Positions 15,252 to 22,110 of a stretch of DNA of 42,379 bases are shown one piece after another. Within the stretch, counting starts at the first letter, position 1. The number at the start of each line of letters is the position of its first letter. This DNA comes from Armatimonadota bacterium. GTDB lineage: Bacteria; Armatimonadota; Armatimonadia; Armatimonadales; Armatimonadaceae. The stretch is taken from positions 1 to 42,379 of the forward strand of contig JAPLCP010000041.1 in assembly GCA_026392155.1 (NCBI GenBank), in the 5' to 3' direction. The notes below the pieces were generated by a model that ran no database searches, was not told where the DNA came from, and saw only the letters and a list, made by a program, of their open reading frames with translations. A program made the position numbers and the translations under genes.

Positions 15252-15992
15252 TTACGCTACCGCCCCTCCGGCGGCGAGCAGCCGCTTCGTATTCCCACCC
15301 AGAACCAGCTCACGGTCGGTGTCACTAAGCTTTGCTACCTTGGCCACCGCAAGCGACGCTGAAACCGAGCCACGCGCCACACCGCCCGAGCCATAGACCA
15401 CCCGGCTCGCGCCAACTAAACTCACGGCATAGGCGATCTCCCCCACCCCACGGAGCGCGTCGGTGCAGAGCAAGTAGCGCTCCTCGGCCTGGGCCAGCGC
15501 GACGGCTTCGGAGAACGCCGGGCCACTTAGCCCGGAGAACACCACAGAGCCTGTATAGCCCGTTGCGGTGACCAGGCGCGCAAGCTGGGTCGCATCACCG
15601 GGCTGGGTCGCCTCAAAGAGAATCGGCACCCTCACGCCGCGTCCTGCCAGCGCCTTAAGCGCATTCTCCAGCGGGGCATAGACGATAGGCCACTTCTGGG
15701 TTGTGGGAAACAGACAGATCAAGCGTGCCCCGGTCAAGAGAGTGTCCGACTGGGCCACACGCGGATCGAGCACGCCAGCGGGAAGCAAAGTCCCCCCAGA
15801 CTCCCCACAGCGCACCTGGGTCTCTTTATTCCCCGCCGATGGGGAGTGAAAAATCGCACGGGTGGAGAGAGTCACCGCCCCTGCCACACCGTACTTTGCC
15901 ATCATGTTCTTTAGAGTGTTGGTACCCGGCTCCGCGCCACGGGGAGGCATCGCCCCAAAGAGGGTGTACAAATCAAGAATCGGTTCCGCCAT
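15252..15992 (-). CDS. second amidohydrolase-fold protein, divergent paralog
   Basis: The 246-residue protein has the same layout as its downstream neighbour: an opening MAEPILDLYTLFG in place of the metal motif, a central TIM-barrel-like region and the C-terminal LSDTDRELVLGGNTKRLLA helix pair. The metal-binding residues are even less preserved (no His pair, and VYGSGG in place of GSD). It overlaps the end of gltX by 20 bp, so it is co-transcribed. The two may act as a heteromeric non-catalytic pair; function unknown. Confidence 0.55.
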   Translation of the reverse strand: MAEPILDLYTLFGAMPPRGAEPGTNTLKNMMAKYGVAGAVTLSTRAIFHSPSAGNKETQVRCGESGGTLLPAGVLDPRVAQSDTLLTGARLICLFPTTQKWPIVYAPLENALKALAGRGVRVPILFEATQPGDATQLARLVTATGYTGSVVFSGLSGPAFSEAVALAQAEERYLLCTDALRGVGEIAYAVSLVGASRVVYGSGGVARGSVSASLAVAKVAKLSDTDRELVLGGNTKRLLAAGGAVA

Positions 15993-17577
15993 CTGCTAAC
16001 TCCTTTGCTTTCTTAAACCGCACGGCGAGGCGCTCTTTGCCCAGAACGGCCATGAGCTCAAACAATCCGGGCCCCACCTCACGGCCCGTGAGGGCGACAC
16101 GTACCGGGTGGGTCGCCTCGCCTTTTTCACGCTTATGGCTGGCCGCCACCGAGCGAACGGCTGCTTCAATGGCCGCAACACTCCACTCAGGAAGCGCCGC
16201 AATGGCACTGTCCAGCTCCGCAAGATAGGCACCAGAGCCCTTGAGCCACTTTGCCACGGATCTCTCGCTGTACTCGGGCAGCTCAGAAAAGAAAAAGTCC
16301 GTCACTTCAGGCACTTCGCGTAGCTCCTTAACCCGCTCTTGCTCCAAGGCAATGGCGGCGGCGGCGTAGTCGGCATCAAGTCCCTCAGGCAGATAGGGCC
16401 TTGCTTTCTCGTAAAACGCACTTGGGGAGAGGCTGCGAATGTAGACCCCGTTCATCCACTGGAGCTTTTCCAGGTCAAAGATCGCAGGCGACGGCGAGAT
16501 TTTCGAGATATCAAAGGCTTCGATAATCTCCTCACGGGTCATCACCTCGCGGTCATTGCCCGGAGACCAGCCGCAGATAGAGAGGAAGTTGAAGAGCGCC
16601 TCAGGCAAGATCCCATCCTGGTTGAGATAGCCGATCAGAAACTCACCGGTGGGGACATAGTTTTTATCGAACTCCGGCACCGGGCCGAGCAAGGGCTTGG
16701 CACCATTGCGCTTGCCCAGCTTCTTACGGTCATTGCCAAGAACGCCAGGGGTATGCAGGAAGATCGGGGGCTCCCAGCCCATGGCCTGGAAGACACTGAC
16801 GTGCTTGGGAGTCGAGCTGATCCACTCTTCGCCACGGAGCACATGGCTGATCTCCATGTCGTGGTCGTCCACCATAGCCGCTAGGTGATAGGGCGGCAGG
16901 CCATCGGCTTTTAAGATTATGAAATCGTCTTGGGTGTTCGCGTCCCAGAGCGTCTCACCGCGCAGAAAGTCCACCGTGCGGATCGGGCCTTCCGTGGGCA
17001 TCTTGAGGCGCACCACGGCACGCTCGCCGTCGGCCACGCGCTTGCGAGCCTCGGCTAAGTCATAGTCGCGGAAGTGCCTATCGTAGCGATACGGAATCTT
17101 GCGGGCATCGCAGGCCGCACGCTTGCCCGCCAGCTCTTCTTCCGTCTCAAAGGCCCAGTAAGCTTTTCCCGCATCCAGCAGTGACTCCACAACTTCCGTG
17201 TAGCGTGCTTTGCGAAGCGACTGGATATACGGCCCAAACGCCCCGCCGTTCTCGGGCAGGAGCGCCGGGTCTACGGTTCCATAAGCCTCAGGCAGTGCCG
17301 CAACACTCGCCCGATCCGGGCCTTCGTCGTAGGGCGTTCCGAGGGCATTCAGCGACTGGATAATATGCTCCAGCGAGCCCTTCACCAAGCGCTTTTGGTC
17401 AGTGTCCTCGATGCGTAGCAGAAAATCCCCACCATATCTCTTGGCAAGCAGGTAGGAAAACAGCGCGGTACGAAACGCTCCGACGTGAAGAAATCCGGTC
17501 GGGGAAGGGGCAAAGCGCGTGCGCACCCGGCGCGGCTCGCGGCCCATGAAAATATCAGAAGAATCAGTAGTTGGCAC
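15973..17577 (-). CDS. gltX: glutamyl-tRNA synthetase
   Basis: The 534-residue class I synthetase charges tRNA-Glu. RTRFAPSPTGFLHVGAFRTA contains the HIGH-type motif (HVGA, 31-34), and RIEDTDQKR is the conserved GluRS block. The KMSKS counterpart is KLGKR (286-290) rather than the usual KLSKR. There is an extra stretch of about 25 residues (about 90-113) between DEGPD and FGPYIQSLRKARY, which are normally nearly adjacent. Start GTG 17577, with TATCAT 8 nt upstream; it also follows the amidase gene by 6 nt. Confidence 0.92.
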   Translation of the reverse strand: MPTTDSSDIFMGREPRRVRTRFAPSPTGFLHVGAFRTALFSYLLAKRYGGDFLLRIEDTDQKRLVKGSLEHIIQSLNALGTPYDEGPDRASVAALPEAYGTVDPALLPENGGAFGPYIQSLRKARYTEVVESLLDAGKAYWAFETEEELAGKRAACDARKIPYRYDRHFRDYDLAEARKRVADGERAVVRLKMPTEGPIRTVDFLRGETLWDANTQDDFIILKADGLPPYHLAAMVDDHDMEISHVLRGEEWISSTPKHVSVFQAMGWEPPIFLHTPGVLGNDRKKLGKRNGAKPLLGPVPEFDKNYVPTGEFLIGYLNQDGILPEALFNFLSICGWSPGNDREVMTREEIIEAFDISKISPSPAIFDLEKLQWMNGVYIRSLSPSAFYEKARPYLPEGLDADYAAAAIALEQERVKELREVPEVTDFFFSELPEYSERSVAKWLKGSGAYLAELDSAIAALPEWSVAAIEAAVRSVAASHKREKGEATHPVRVALTGREVGPGLFELMAVLGKERLAVRFKKAKELADGGTDS

Positions 17578-17583
17578 GATTGC

Positions 17584-19044
17584 CTATGATACCCCGAAAT
17601 CTGCCGTGCCCGCGAAGGTGGGAGCGCGACGGTGCTTGGTGGCTTGCTCAAAGGCGAAGGCAATCTTGAGGAGAGTGGCCTCGGAGTTGGCGCGACCCCA
17701 GAACGCAACCCCGACGGGCAGGCCGTGGACATGGCCCGCCGGGACGGTGATACTGGGATAGCCTGCGACGGCGGCGGGGCTGGTGGCGCTCCCCAGAAAG
17801 TGGTCGCCGTTGATCAGATCAATGGGCCAAGCTGGAGCCTGGGTCGGGGCGAAGAGAGCGTCGAGCTTGTGCGTTTTCATCACGGCATCAACTCCCTGCT
17901 CACGAGACTCTTTCCGGCATTTTTCCCGCGCCTTGAGATACTCTGGGCTGGTCAGCGGCCCCTTGGCCTGCGCTTGCTCCAGAAACTCTTGCCCAAAGAA
18001 CGGCAGCTCCTTGGCCTTTACGCTATTGTTAAACGCGATCAGCTCTTTGAGGTTTTTTACAGGCGTGCTGGCCAGCTCTGCAAAGTACTGATTGAGCCCG
18101 TCTTTGAGCTCGTAGAGCAGCACTGTGGTTTCATCAGCATCAAAAGTGCTCACCGTGGGCATGTCTGCCGGGTCAATGATCTCCGCCCCAAGCTTCTTGA
18201 GCACCGCGATGGCGTCCTCGGCAAGCTTGTCGGTCGCGGGATGGTAGCCAAAGAAGCGCTTGCGGGCGATGCCGACGCGCTTGCCCTTCAGGCTCCCGGC
18301 AACCATGGCGCCGCTGTAGTCTTTTCCCGTCAGTGCCCCCAGAAGGATCGCGACATCAAAGACGGTTCGAGCCATCGGCCCTGCGGTGTCTTGTGTGGCA
18401 GAGATCGGAATAATTCCCTTGCCGGAGAGTAGCCCGACGGTAGGCTTCAGCCCCACCAGACCACACGCCGCCGACGGCGAGAGAATGGAGCCATCGGTCT
18501 CAGTGCCGATTCCCGCCGCCGCAAAGCTGGCCGCAATCGCCGACCCTGTGCCCGAGCTCGACCCCGAGGGCGAGCGGTCTAGGGCATAGGGGTTGCGGGT
18601 CTGTCCACCGCGCCCACTCCAGCCACTCGATGAGTGCGTCGAGCGCATATTTGCCCACTCGCTCAGATTGGTCTTGCCTAAAATCACCGCCCCCGCTTTT
18701 CGGAGCGCGGTGACAATCGGCGCATCGGCTTTGACTTTTGCCCCCACCAGCGCCAGAGAGCCCGCCGTGGTCTGCATCTTGTCGAGCGTGGCAATATTGT
18801 CCTTGATCAGGATCGGTATTCCGTGCAGCGGCCCCAAGGGCTTGCCTGATGCCCGCAGAAGCTGCAAGCGCTCGGCCTCTTTGGAGGCATCCGGATTCAG
18901 CTCAATCACCGCCTTGAGCTTTGGGTTCCACTCCATCACCCGCGCTTGGTAGAGCTGAACGAGCTGCGGCTCGGTGTAACGATTGGCCTTCAGCGCCTGG
19001 CGGAGCTGGGAGAGAGACATTTCTTCTAGTTCAAACGATGACAT
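17584..19044 (-). CDS. amidase (GatA-family signature)
   Basis: The 486-residue serine hydrolase of the amidase-signature family cleaves or transfers carboxamide ammonia. The Ser-Ser-Lys triad region is intact: Lys81 in PILIKDNI, the serine-rich RSPSGSSSGTGSA (158-169) and Ser186 in TETDGSILSPS. The family includes GatA of the glutamyl-tRNA amidotransferase, and the next gene is gltX, but gatB and gatC are absent here and the C-terminal half is unlike a standard GatA. I call a generic amidase. TAAAAT ends 6 nt before its ATG. Confidence 0.85.
   Translation of the reverse strand: MSSFELEEMSLSQLRQALKANRYTEPQLVQLYQARVMEWNPKLKAVIELNPDASKEAERLQLLRASGKPLGPLHGIPILIKDNIATLDKMQTTAGSLALVGAKVKADAPIVTALRKAGAVILGKTNLSEWANMRSTHSSSGWSGRGGQTRNPYALDRSPSGSSSGTGSAIAASFAAAGIGTETDGSILSPSAACGLVGLKPTVGLLSGKGIIPISATQDTAGPMARTVFDVAILLGALTGKDYSGAMVAGSLKGKRVGIARKRFFGYHPATDKLAEDAIAVLKKLGAEIIDPADMPTVSTFDADETTVLLYELKDGLNQYFAELASTPVKNLKELIAFNNSVKAKELPFFGQEFLEQAQAKGPLTSPEYLKAREKCRKESREQGVDAVMKTHKLDALFAPTQAPAWPIDLINGDHFLGSATSPAAVAGYPSITVPAGHVHGLPVGVAFWGRANSEATLLKIAFAFEQATKHRRAPTFAGTADFGVS
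17586..17591 (-). promoter_or_regulatory. -10-like TATCAT (GGTATCAT) before gltX
   Basis: Lies at the very end of the amidase gene, 8 nt before the gltX GTG. It may give gltX its own transcript besides read-through. Confidence 0.4.
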
Positions 19045-19050
19045 ACGAAG

Positions 19051-19056
19051 ATTTTA
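19051..19056 (-). promoter_or_regulatory. -10 TAAAAT (GGTAAAAT) 6 nt before the amidase start
   Basis: The start-proximal box seen throughout the window; no Shine-Dalgarno. The palindrome at 19062-19084 covers the place of a -35. Confidence 0.5.
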
Positions 19057-19061
19057 CCTGA

Positions 19062-19084
19062 CACCGCCCGTTAGAGGGGCGGTG
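19062..19084. repeat. 8-bp inverted repeat CACCGCCC-N7-GGGCGGTG
   Basis: Perfect arms directly upstream of the amidase -10 box. It could be an operator or part of the repeat-rich spacer 19045-19154. Confidence 0.5.
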
Positions 19085-19098
19085 CTGGAGAGCCTGTG

Positions 19099-19153
19099 GC
19101 TACAAAGGCCGTTCCGGCCATCCGGGTTTTATGCCCGGAACGGGCTTTGTAGC
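19099..19153. repeat. long inverted repeat, 19-bp arms with one mismatch
   Basis: Arms 19099-19117 (GCTACAAAGGCCGTTCCGG) and 19135-19153 flank a 17-nt loop. It ends one base before the ferredoxin stop codon. There is no T-run after it in the ferredoxin direction, so it resembles an interspersed REP-like element more than a simple terminator, though it may stop or stabilise the transcript. Confidence 0.8.
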
Positions 19154-19154
19154 T

Positions 19155-19439
19155 TTAGCTCTCTAGTCCCCCCGCTCCAACCGGGGGGATAAAGAAATCC
19201 GCGTTGCGTTCGATAGCCGCCTTCCATTTTTCGGGCACATCGTCCACAGAAAAGATCGCCCCAACCGGGCACTCGGTCTCGCAGAGGCCGCAGTGGATGC
19301 ACTCGTCAGGGTTGATGTAGAGCTGGGGATCATCGCCCTCGCCGCCATGAATGCAGTCCACCGGGCAGGCGGCCACACAGGACTTATCTTTGACCCCAAT
19401 ACAGGGATCGGCAATGACATAGAAGAGCTGATTTTTCAT
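19155..19439 (-). CDS. seven-iron-type (3Fe-4S/4Fe-4S) ferredoxin
   Basis: The 94-residue electron carrier has a first cluster motif CIGVKDKSCVAACP (C-x7-C-x3-C-P), typical of the 3Fe-4S site in seven-iron ferredoxins, and a second motif CIHCGLCETECP binding a 4Fe-4S cluster. The tail PEKWKAAIERNADFF is the usual C-terminal segment. It is a paralog of the gene at 21451. It diverges from the Crp/Fnr gene across 61 nt holding a palindrome near -41.5, so it is probably controlled by that regulator. Confidence 0.93.
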   Translation of the reverse strand: MKNQLFYVIADPCIGVKDKSCVAACPVDCIHGGEGDDPQLYINPDECIHCGLCETECPVGAIFSVDDVPEKWKAAIERNADFFIPPVGAGGLES

Positions 19440-19445
19440 GACCTC

Positions 19446-19451
19446 AGGCTA
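19446..19451 (-). promoter_or_regulatory. -10-like TAGCCT (GGTAGCCT) of the ferredoxin gene
   Basis: Ends 6 nt before ATG 19439. The weak match to consensus fits an activator-dependent promoter; CGGACA 18 nt upstream is a poor -35. Confidence 0.45.
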
Positions 19452-19475
19452 CCGTCGCCTTGCTAGCACTGTCCG

Positions 19476-19487
19476 TGACTTTTGTCA
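19476..19487. promoter_or_regulatory. TGAC-TTTT-GTCA palindrome, predicted Crp/Fnr site
   Basis: A perfect 4-4-4 palindrome resembling FNR/DNR-type boxes. Its centre is 41-42 nt from the predicted ferredoxin transcription start, the class II activator position, and it directly adjoins the -10 box of the regulator gene (19488), where binding would repress. A single site found by eye. Confidence 0.5.
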
Positions 19488-19493
19488 TAGAAT
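19488..19493 (+). promoter_or_regulatory. -10 TAGAAT of the Crp/Fnr regulator gene
   Basis: Ends 7 nt before ATG 19501. It overlaps the upstream in-frame ATG 19492, making 19501 the better start. Confidence 0.5.
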
Positions 19494-19500
19494 GGACTCT

Positions 19501-20163
19501 ATGACCCGTGACGATGCCCTGCGGCGTGTGGGATTCCTGAAAGAGGCGCCCGAGGCGGCACGACGGGCGCTGGCAATGTCTGGCCATACCCAAACACTTA
19601 CCGAAGGCGAGCTACTGTTTCTGGAGGCCACGCCCTCGCTTGGGTTGCTGGTCGTTCTGGAGGGGAGCCTGAAGGAGAGCAAGCTCGATGCACGAGGCCG
19701 CGAGCTAATCCTGGCGATCCATAAACCCGGCTCCAGTGTCGCGGAGCTGCCTCTTTTCGACGGCGGGAATCATCCGACACAGGCAAGCGCCCTCACCGAA
19801 AACACCCGCATTTTCCGCGTCCCACGGCCCGCTTTCGAGAGCATTCTTACCAACTATCCCGAGCTAGCACGTGCGGCTCTGCGTAGCCTCGCGATCCAGC
19901 AGCGCAAGCTCCTAGAGATGCTCAAAGCCCAAGCACTCCACACCGTCCGCGCAAGGCTTGCCGCCTACCTGCTCGCCCAAAATAGCGCGACGTTCTCACT
20001 GCCCGAGACCAACGAGAGCATCGCCGCTCAAGTGGGAACCGTCCGAGAAGTCATCTGCCGCACCCTCCACCAGCTCGCCGATCTGGGGCACATCGCGCTT
20101 ACGGGCCGCACGATTGCCATTGTGAACCGAGAAGCGCTGGAAAAAATAGCATCAGGACATTAA
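19501..20163 (+). CDS. Crp/Fnr-family transcription regulator
   Basis: The 220-residue protein has an N-terminal cyclic-nucleotide-binding-type beta roll (about 20-120), a dimerisation helix and a C-terminal winged helix with SIAAQVGTVREVICRTLHQL as the helix-turn-helix. The phosphate-binding cassette is altered (AELPLFDGGNHPTQASA lacks the Arg that contacts cAMP), and there is no N-terminal Cys cluster as in Fnr, so the signal is neither clearly cAMP nor Fe-S-sensed oxygen. The recognition helix keeps the Glu and Arg (E-x3-R) that read TGA in this family, matching the palindrome at 19476. Likely target: the divergent ferredoxin and itself. Confidence 0.88.
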   Translation: MTRDDALRRVGFLKEAPEAARRALAMSGHTQTLTEGELLFLEATPSLGLLVVLEGSLKESKLDARGRELILAIHKPGSSVAELPLFDGGNHPTQASALTENTRIFRVPRPAFESILTNYPELARAALRSLAIQQRKLLEMLKAQALHTVRARLAAYLLAQNSATFSLPETNESIAAQVGTVREVICRTLHQLADLGHIALTGRTIAIVNREALEKIASGH

Positions 20164-20207
20164 AAACATGACGTTAAGCCCTGTTTCCGTCTCATCAAGC
20201 TTTTAGG

Positions 20208-20213
20208 TAGTAT
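20208..20213 (+). promoter_or_regulatory. -10 TAGTAT (GGTAGTAT) 7 nt before ung
   Basis: Followed by AAGGGGC and ATG. AAGGGG could double as a weak Shine-Dalgarno but is very close to the start. Confidence 0.45.
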
Positions 20214-20220
20214 AAGGGGC

Positions 20221-20904
20221 ATGGATACCACACTCCTTGCCCCCGACTGGCAGGCCGCTCTCAGCGCCGAGTTTGCTGCTCCGTACTTTACCGCCCTCAC
20301 CGAGTTTGTCGCCGCTGAGCGTACTGCCCATCCTGGCGCGGTCTTTCCTGCCGAGGATGAGGTTCTCAATGCCCTGAAGTTCACCGCGCTTGCCGACGTG
20401 AAGGTCTTTATTCTGGGCCAAGACCCCTACCCGACCCGTGGCCACGCGCACGGGCTCGCGTTCTCGGTTCAGCCGACGGTCAAGCCGCTGCCGGCGTCGC
20501 TGCGCAATATCGTGAAAGAATTGGAGAGCGATCTAGGAATCGGCAAGCCCGCCAGCGGGAGCCTGATTCCCTGGGCCAAACAGGGAGTTCTGCTGCTCAA
20601 TACCGTGCTCACGGTTCGGGAGGGCGAGGCCAACTCGCACCAGAAACGCGGCTGGGAGAAGTTCACCGATGCCGTGATCCGAGCCGTCAGCGATGCCAGC
20701 GTCGAGCCGGTGGTCTTTATCCTCTGGGGCAAGCCCGCCCAGAAAAAAGAGGCGCTGATTGACTCTAGCAAGCACACGGTCCTCAAGTCAGCACACCCCT
20801 CACCGCTCTCCGCTAGCACCGGTTTTTTTGGCAGCAAGCCCTTTTCCAAGACAAATGCCGCACTAAAAGCCGCCGGACGTGATGCGATAAACTGGAGCCT
20901 ATGA
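20221..20904 (+). CDS. ung: uracil-DNA glycosylase, family 1
   Basis: The 227-residue base-excision repair enzyme removes uracil from DNA. The water-activating loop GQDPYP has catalytic Asp68. GLAFSVQ and LLLNTVLTV (uracil-binding Asn127) follow, and the DNA-intercalation loop is HPSPLSA with His192. Length and motif order are those of the UDG family 1 enzymes. Its stop overlaps the start of the next gene (ATGA). Confidence 0.96.
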   Translation: MDTTLLAPDWQAALSAEFAAPYFTALTEFVAAERTAHPGAVFPAEDEVLNALKFTALADVKVFILGQDPYPTRGHAHGLAFSVQPTVKPLPASLRNIVKELESDLGIGKPASGSLIPWAKQGVLLLNTVLTVREGEANSHQKRGWEKFTDAVIRAVSDASVEPVVFILWGKPAQKKEALIDSSKHTVLKSAHPSPLSASTGFFGSKPFSKTNAALKAAGRDAINWSL

Positions 20905-21413
20905 ACCGACGTCTTATCTTCGCTCAAGCAGCTGTGCTTCTGGCACTTGCCATTCCTTGTCGCGCCGCCGATATGATCTTTTTGGAGCTCAAAGGCATAA
21001 AGTTTGGGCAGATCAAAGGCGATGTGACCCAAAAAGGCCGCGAGGGAACGATTGCCTGCCTTAGCTTTGAGCAGGCGATTAGTGTGCGCTCAGGAGCCAA
21101 CGCAGAGACGATGACAATTGTGATCCGAAAGCGGATCGATAAGAGTAGCCCTCTTTTGATTCAAGCTCTCGCGGAGAATCAGTCCCTCGAGGCACGTTTT
21201 AGGTTCTGGCGACCACAGATAAAAGCCGCAACCGGCGTTGGCTCCGAAGAGCAGTTCTACACGATTGATGGCAAAGTGGGACGCGTGCTCTCCGTCAAGA
21301 TACTCAGCAACAATGAAGATAAACAGCCACCTCTTGAAGAGGTGACTCTGAGTTTTTCGGATCTCACTTGGACCTACAACGAAGGCGGAATTACCTACCA
21401 GATTAAGAAGTAA
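20901..21413 (+). CDS. exported Hcp-like (T6SS tube fold) protein
   Basis: The 170-residue protein has a clear signal peptide (MNRRLIFAQAAVLLALAIPCRA) and then the Hcp pattern: DMIFLELKGIKFGQIKGD, CLSFEQAISV, IRKRIDKSSPLLIQAL, then VTLSFSDLTWTY near the C-terminus, which is characteristic of Hcp. Cytoplasmic T6SS Hcp has no signal peptide, and no other T6SS gene is present, so this is likely an exported relative with another role, perhaps a self-assembling ring in the envelope. Coupled to ung by a 4-nt overlap. Confidence 0.72.
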   Translation: MNRRLIFAQAAVLLALAIPCRAADMIFLELKGIKFGQIKGDVTQKGREGTIACLSFEQAISVRSGANAETMTIVIRKRIDKSSPLLIQALAENQSLEARFRFWRPQIKAATGVGSEEQFYTIDGKVGRVLSVKILSNNEDKQPPLEEVTLSFSDLTWTYNEGGITYQIKK

Positions 21414-21416
21414 GCG

Positions 21417-21445
21417 TTGCGGAGAGAGAGCGAGCAGGGTAGAAT
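21417..21445 (+). promoter_or_regulatory. promoter TTGCGG-17-TAGAAT of the second ferredoxin gene
   Basis: -35 TTGCGG (21417-21422), 17-nt spacer, -10 TAGAAT (21440-21445, GGTAGAAT), then 5 nt to ATG 21451. The best complete sigma-70-like promoter in the window, and leaderless. Confidence 0.6.
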
Positions 21446-21450
21446 TGGCC

Positions 21451-21693
21451 ATGCCTTACGTGATTGCCGAGCCCTGCGTCGGCGTAAAAGACAAGTCCTG
21501 TGTTGCGGTCTGCCCGGTAGACTGCATTCATGGTGGCGACGACGACAACCAGCTCTTCATTGACCCGACTGAGTGTATTGACTGTGGCCTCTGCGAGCCG
21601 GAGTGTCCGGTAGACGCCATCTTCATGGATGACGAAGTGCCTGAAAAATGGTCGAGCTTCATCCAGCTAAACGCCGACTACTACAAAAAGTAG
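21451..21693 (+). CDS. seven-iron-type ferredoxin, second copy
   Basis: The 80-residue electron carrier closely resembles the 19155-19439 product: CVGVKDKSCVAVCP (C-x7-C-x3-C) then CIDCGLCEPECP, ending PEKWSSFIQLNADYYKK. It lacks the other copy's Gly/Pro-rich C-terminal tail and is more acidic (GGDDDNQ). The start is ATG 21451; a TTG two codons earlier is in frame but overlaps the promoter. The two copies point in opposite directions around the Crp/Fnr-ung-Hcp block and could be expressed under different conditions. Confidence 0.94.
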   Translation: MPYVIAEPCVGVKDKSCVAVCPVDCIHGGDDDNQLFIDPTECIDCGLCEPECPVDAIFMDDEVPEKWSSFIQLNADYYKK

Positions 21694-21696
21694 TCG
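21675..21696. repeat. 7-bp inverted repeat over the ferredoxin stop
   Basis: CGACTAC-N8-GTAGTCG spans the TAG stop. No T-run follows, so termination is doubtful; possibly coincidental with the coding sequence. Confidence 0.3.
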
Positions 21697-21708
21697 CAAC
21701 TTACTTCG

Positions 21709-22110
21709 ATGCCGCTGACTGCCCGAATTCGGGTTCGGACGTATGAGCTAGACTCGTTCGGGCATGTCAACAATGCGGTCTATCTTCAGTACTTTGAAGA
21801 GGCTCGCTCGGAGTATCTCCTTCAGCTCGGCCTTTCTTTCGATGACTTTGCCCGCACCCAAACCCTGTTTGTGATCACCGAAGCAAGGGTGCGCTACGTC
21901 TCTTCTGCGCGTTATGGCGACGAGCTACTGATCACGGGGGAGATCGAGAGCGCTGGCCCGGCGACGGCTCTGTTTACCTACAAAGTCACCCGCAATGGTA
22001 CCCTGATTGCCGAAGGGGAGACCCGTGGTGCCTTTCTCAGTGCCACCACAGGTCGCCCTATCCGAACCCCAGAGCCCTTTAAGAGTGCCTTCGCCCCAAA
22101 GACAAGCTAG
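21709..22110 (+). CDS. acyl-CoA thioesterase, 4HBT hotdog family (YbgC-like)
   Basis: The 133-residue hotdog-fold enzyme hydrolyses acyl-CoA thioesters. RVRTYELDSFGHVNNAVYLQYFEEARSEYL carries the catalytic Asp in the D-x2-GHVNN motif of the 4-hydroxybenzoyl-CoA thioesterase family, and RVRYVSSARYGDELLI follows as expected. It starts 15 nt after the ferredoxin stop, so probably in the same transcript. Its TAG stop shares CTAG with the convergent TPR gene. The natural acyl substrate is unknown. Confidence 0.9.
   Translation: MPLTARIRVRTYELDSFGHVNNAVYLQYFEEARSEYLLQLGLSFDDFARTQTLFVITEARVRYVSSARYGDELLITGEIESAGPATALFTYKVTRNGTLIAEGETRGAFLSATTGRPIRTPEPFKSAFAPKTS

Noticed and set aside
17584-19044. 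GatA of the glutamyl-tRNA amidotransferase, suggested by the neighbouring gltX
   Set aside because: Only the amidase signature is shared; gatB and gatC are absent and the C-terminal half is unlike GatA.
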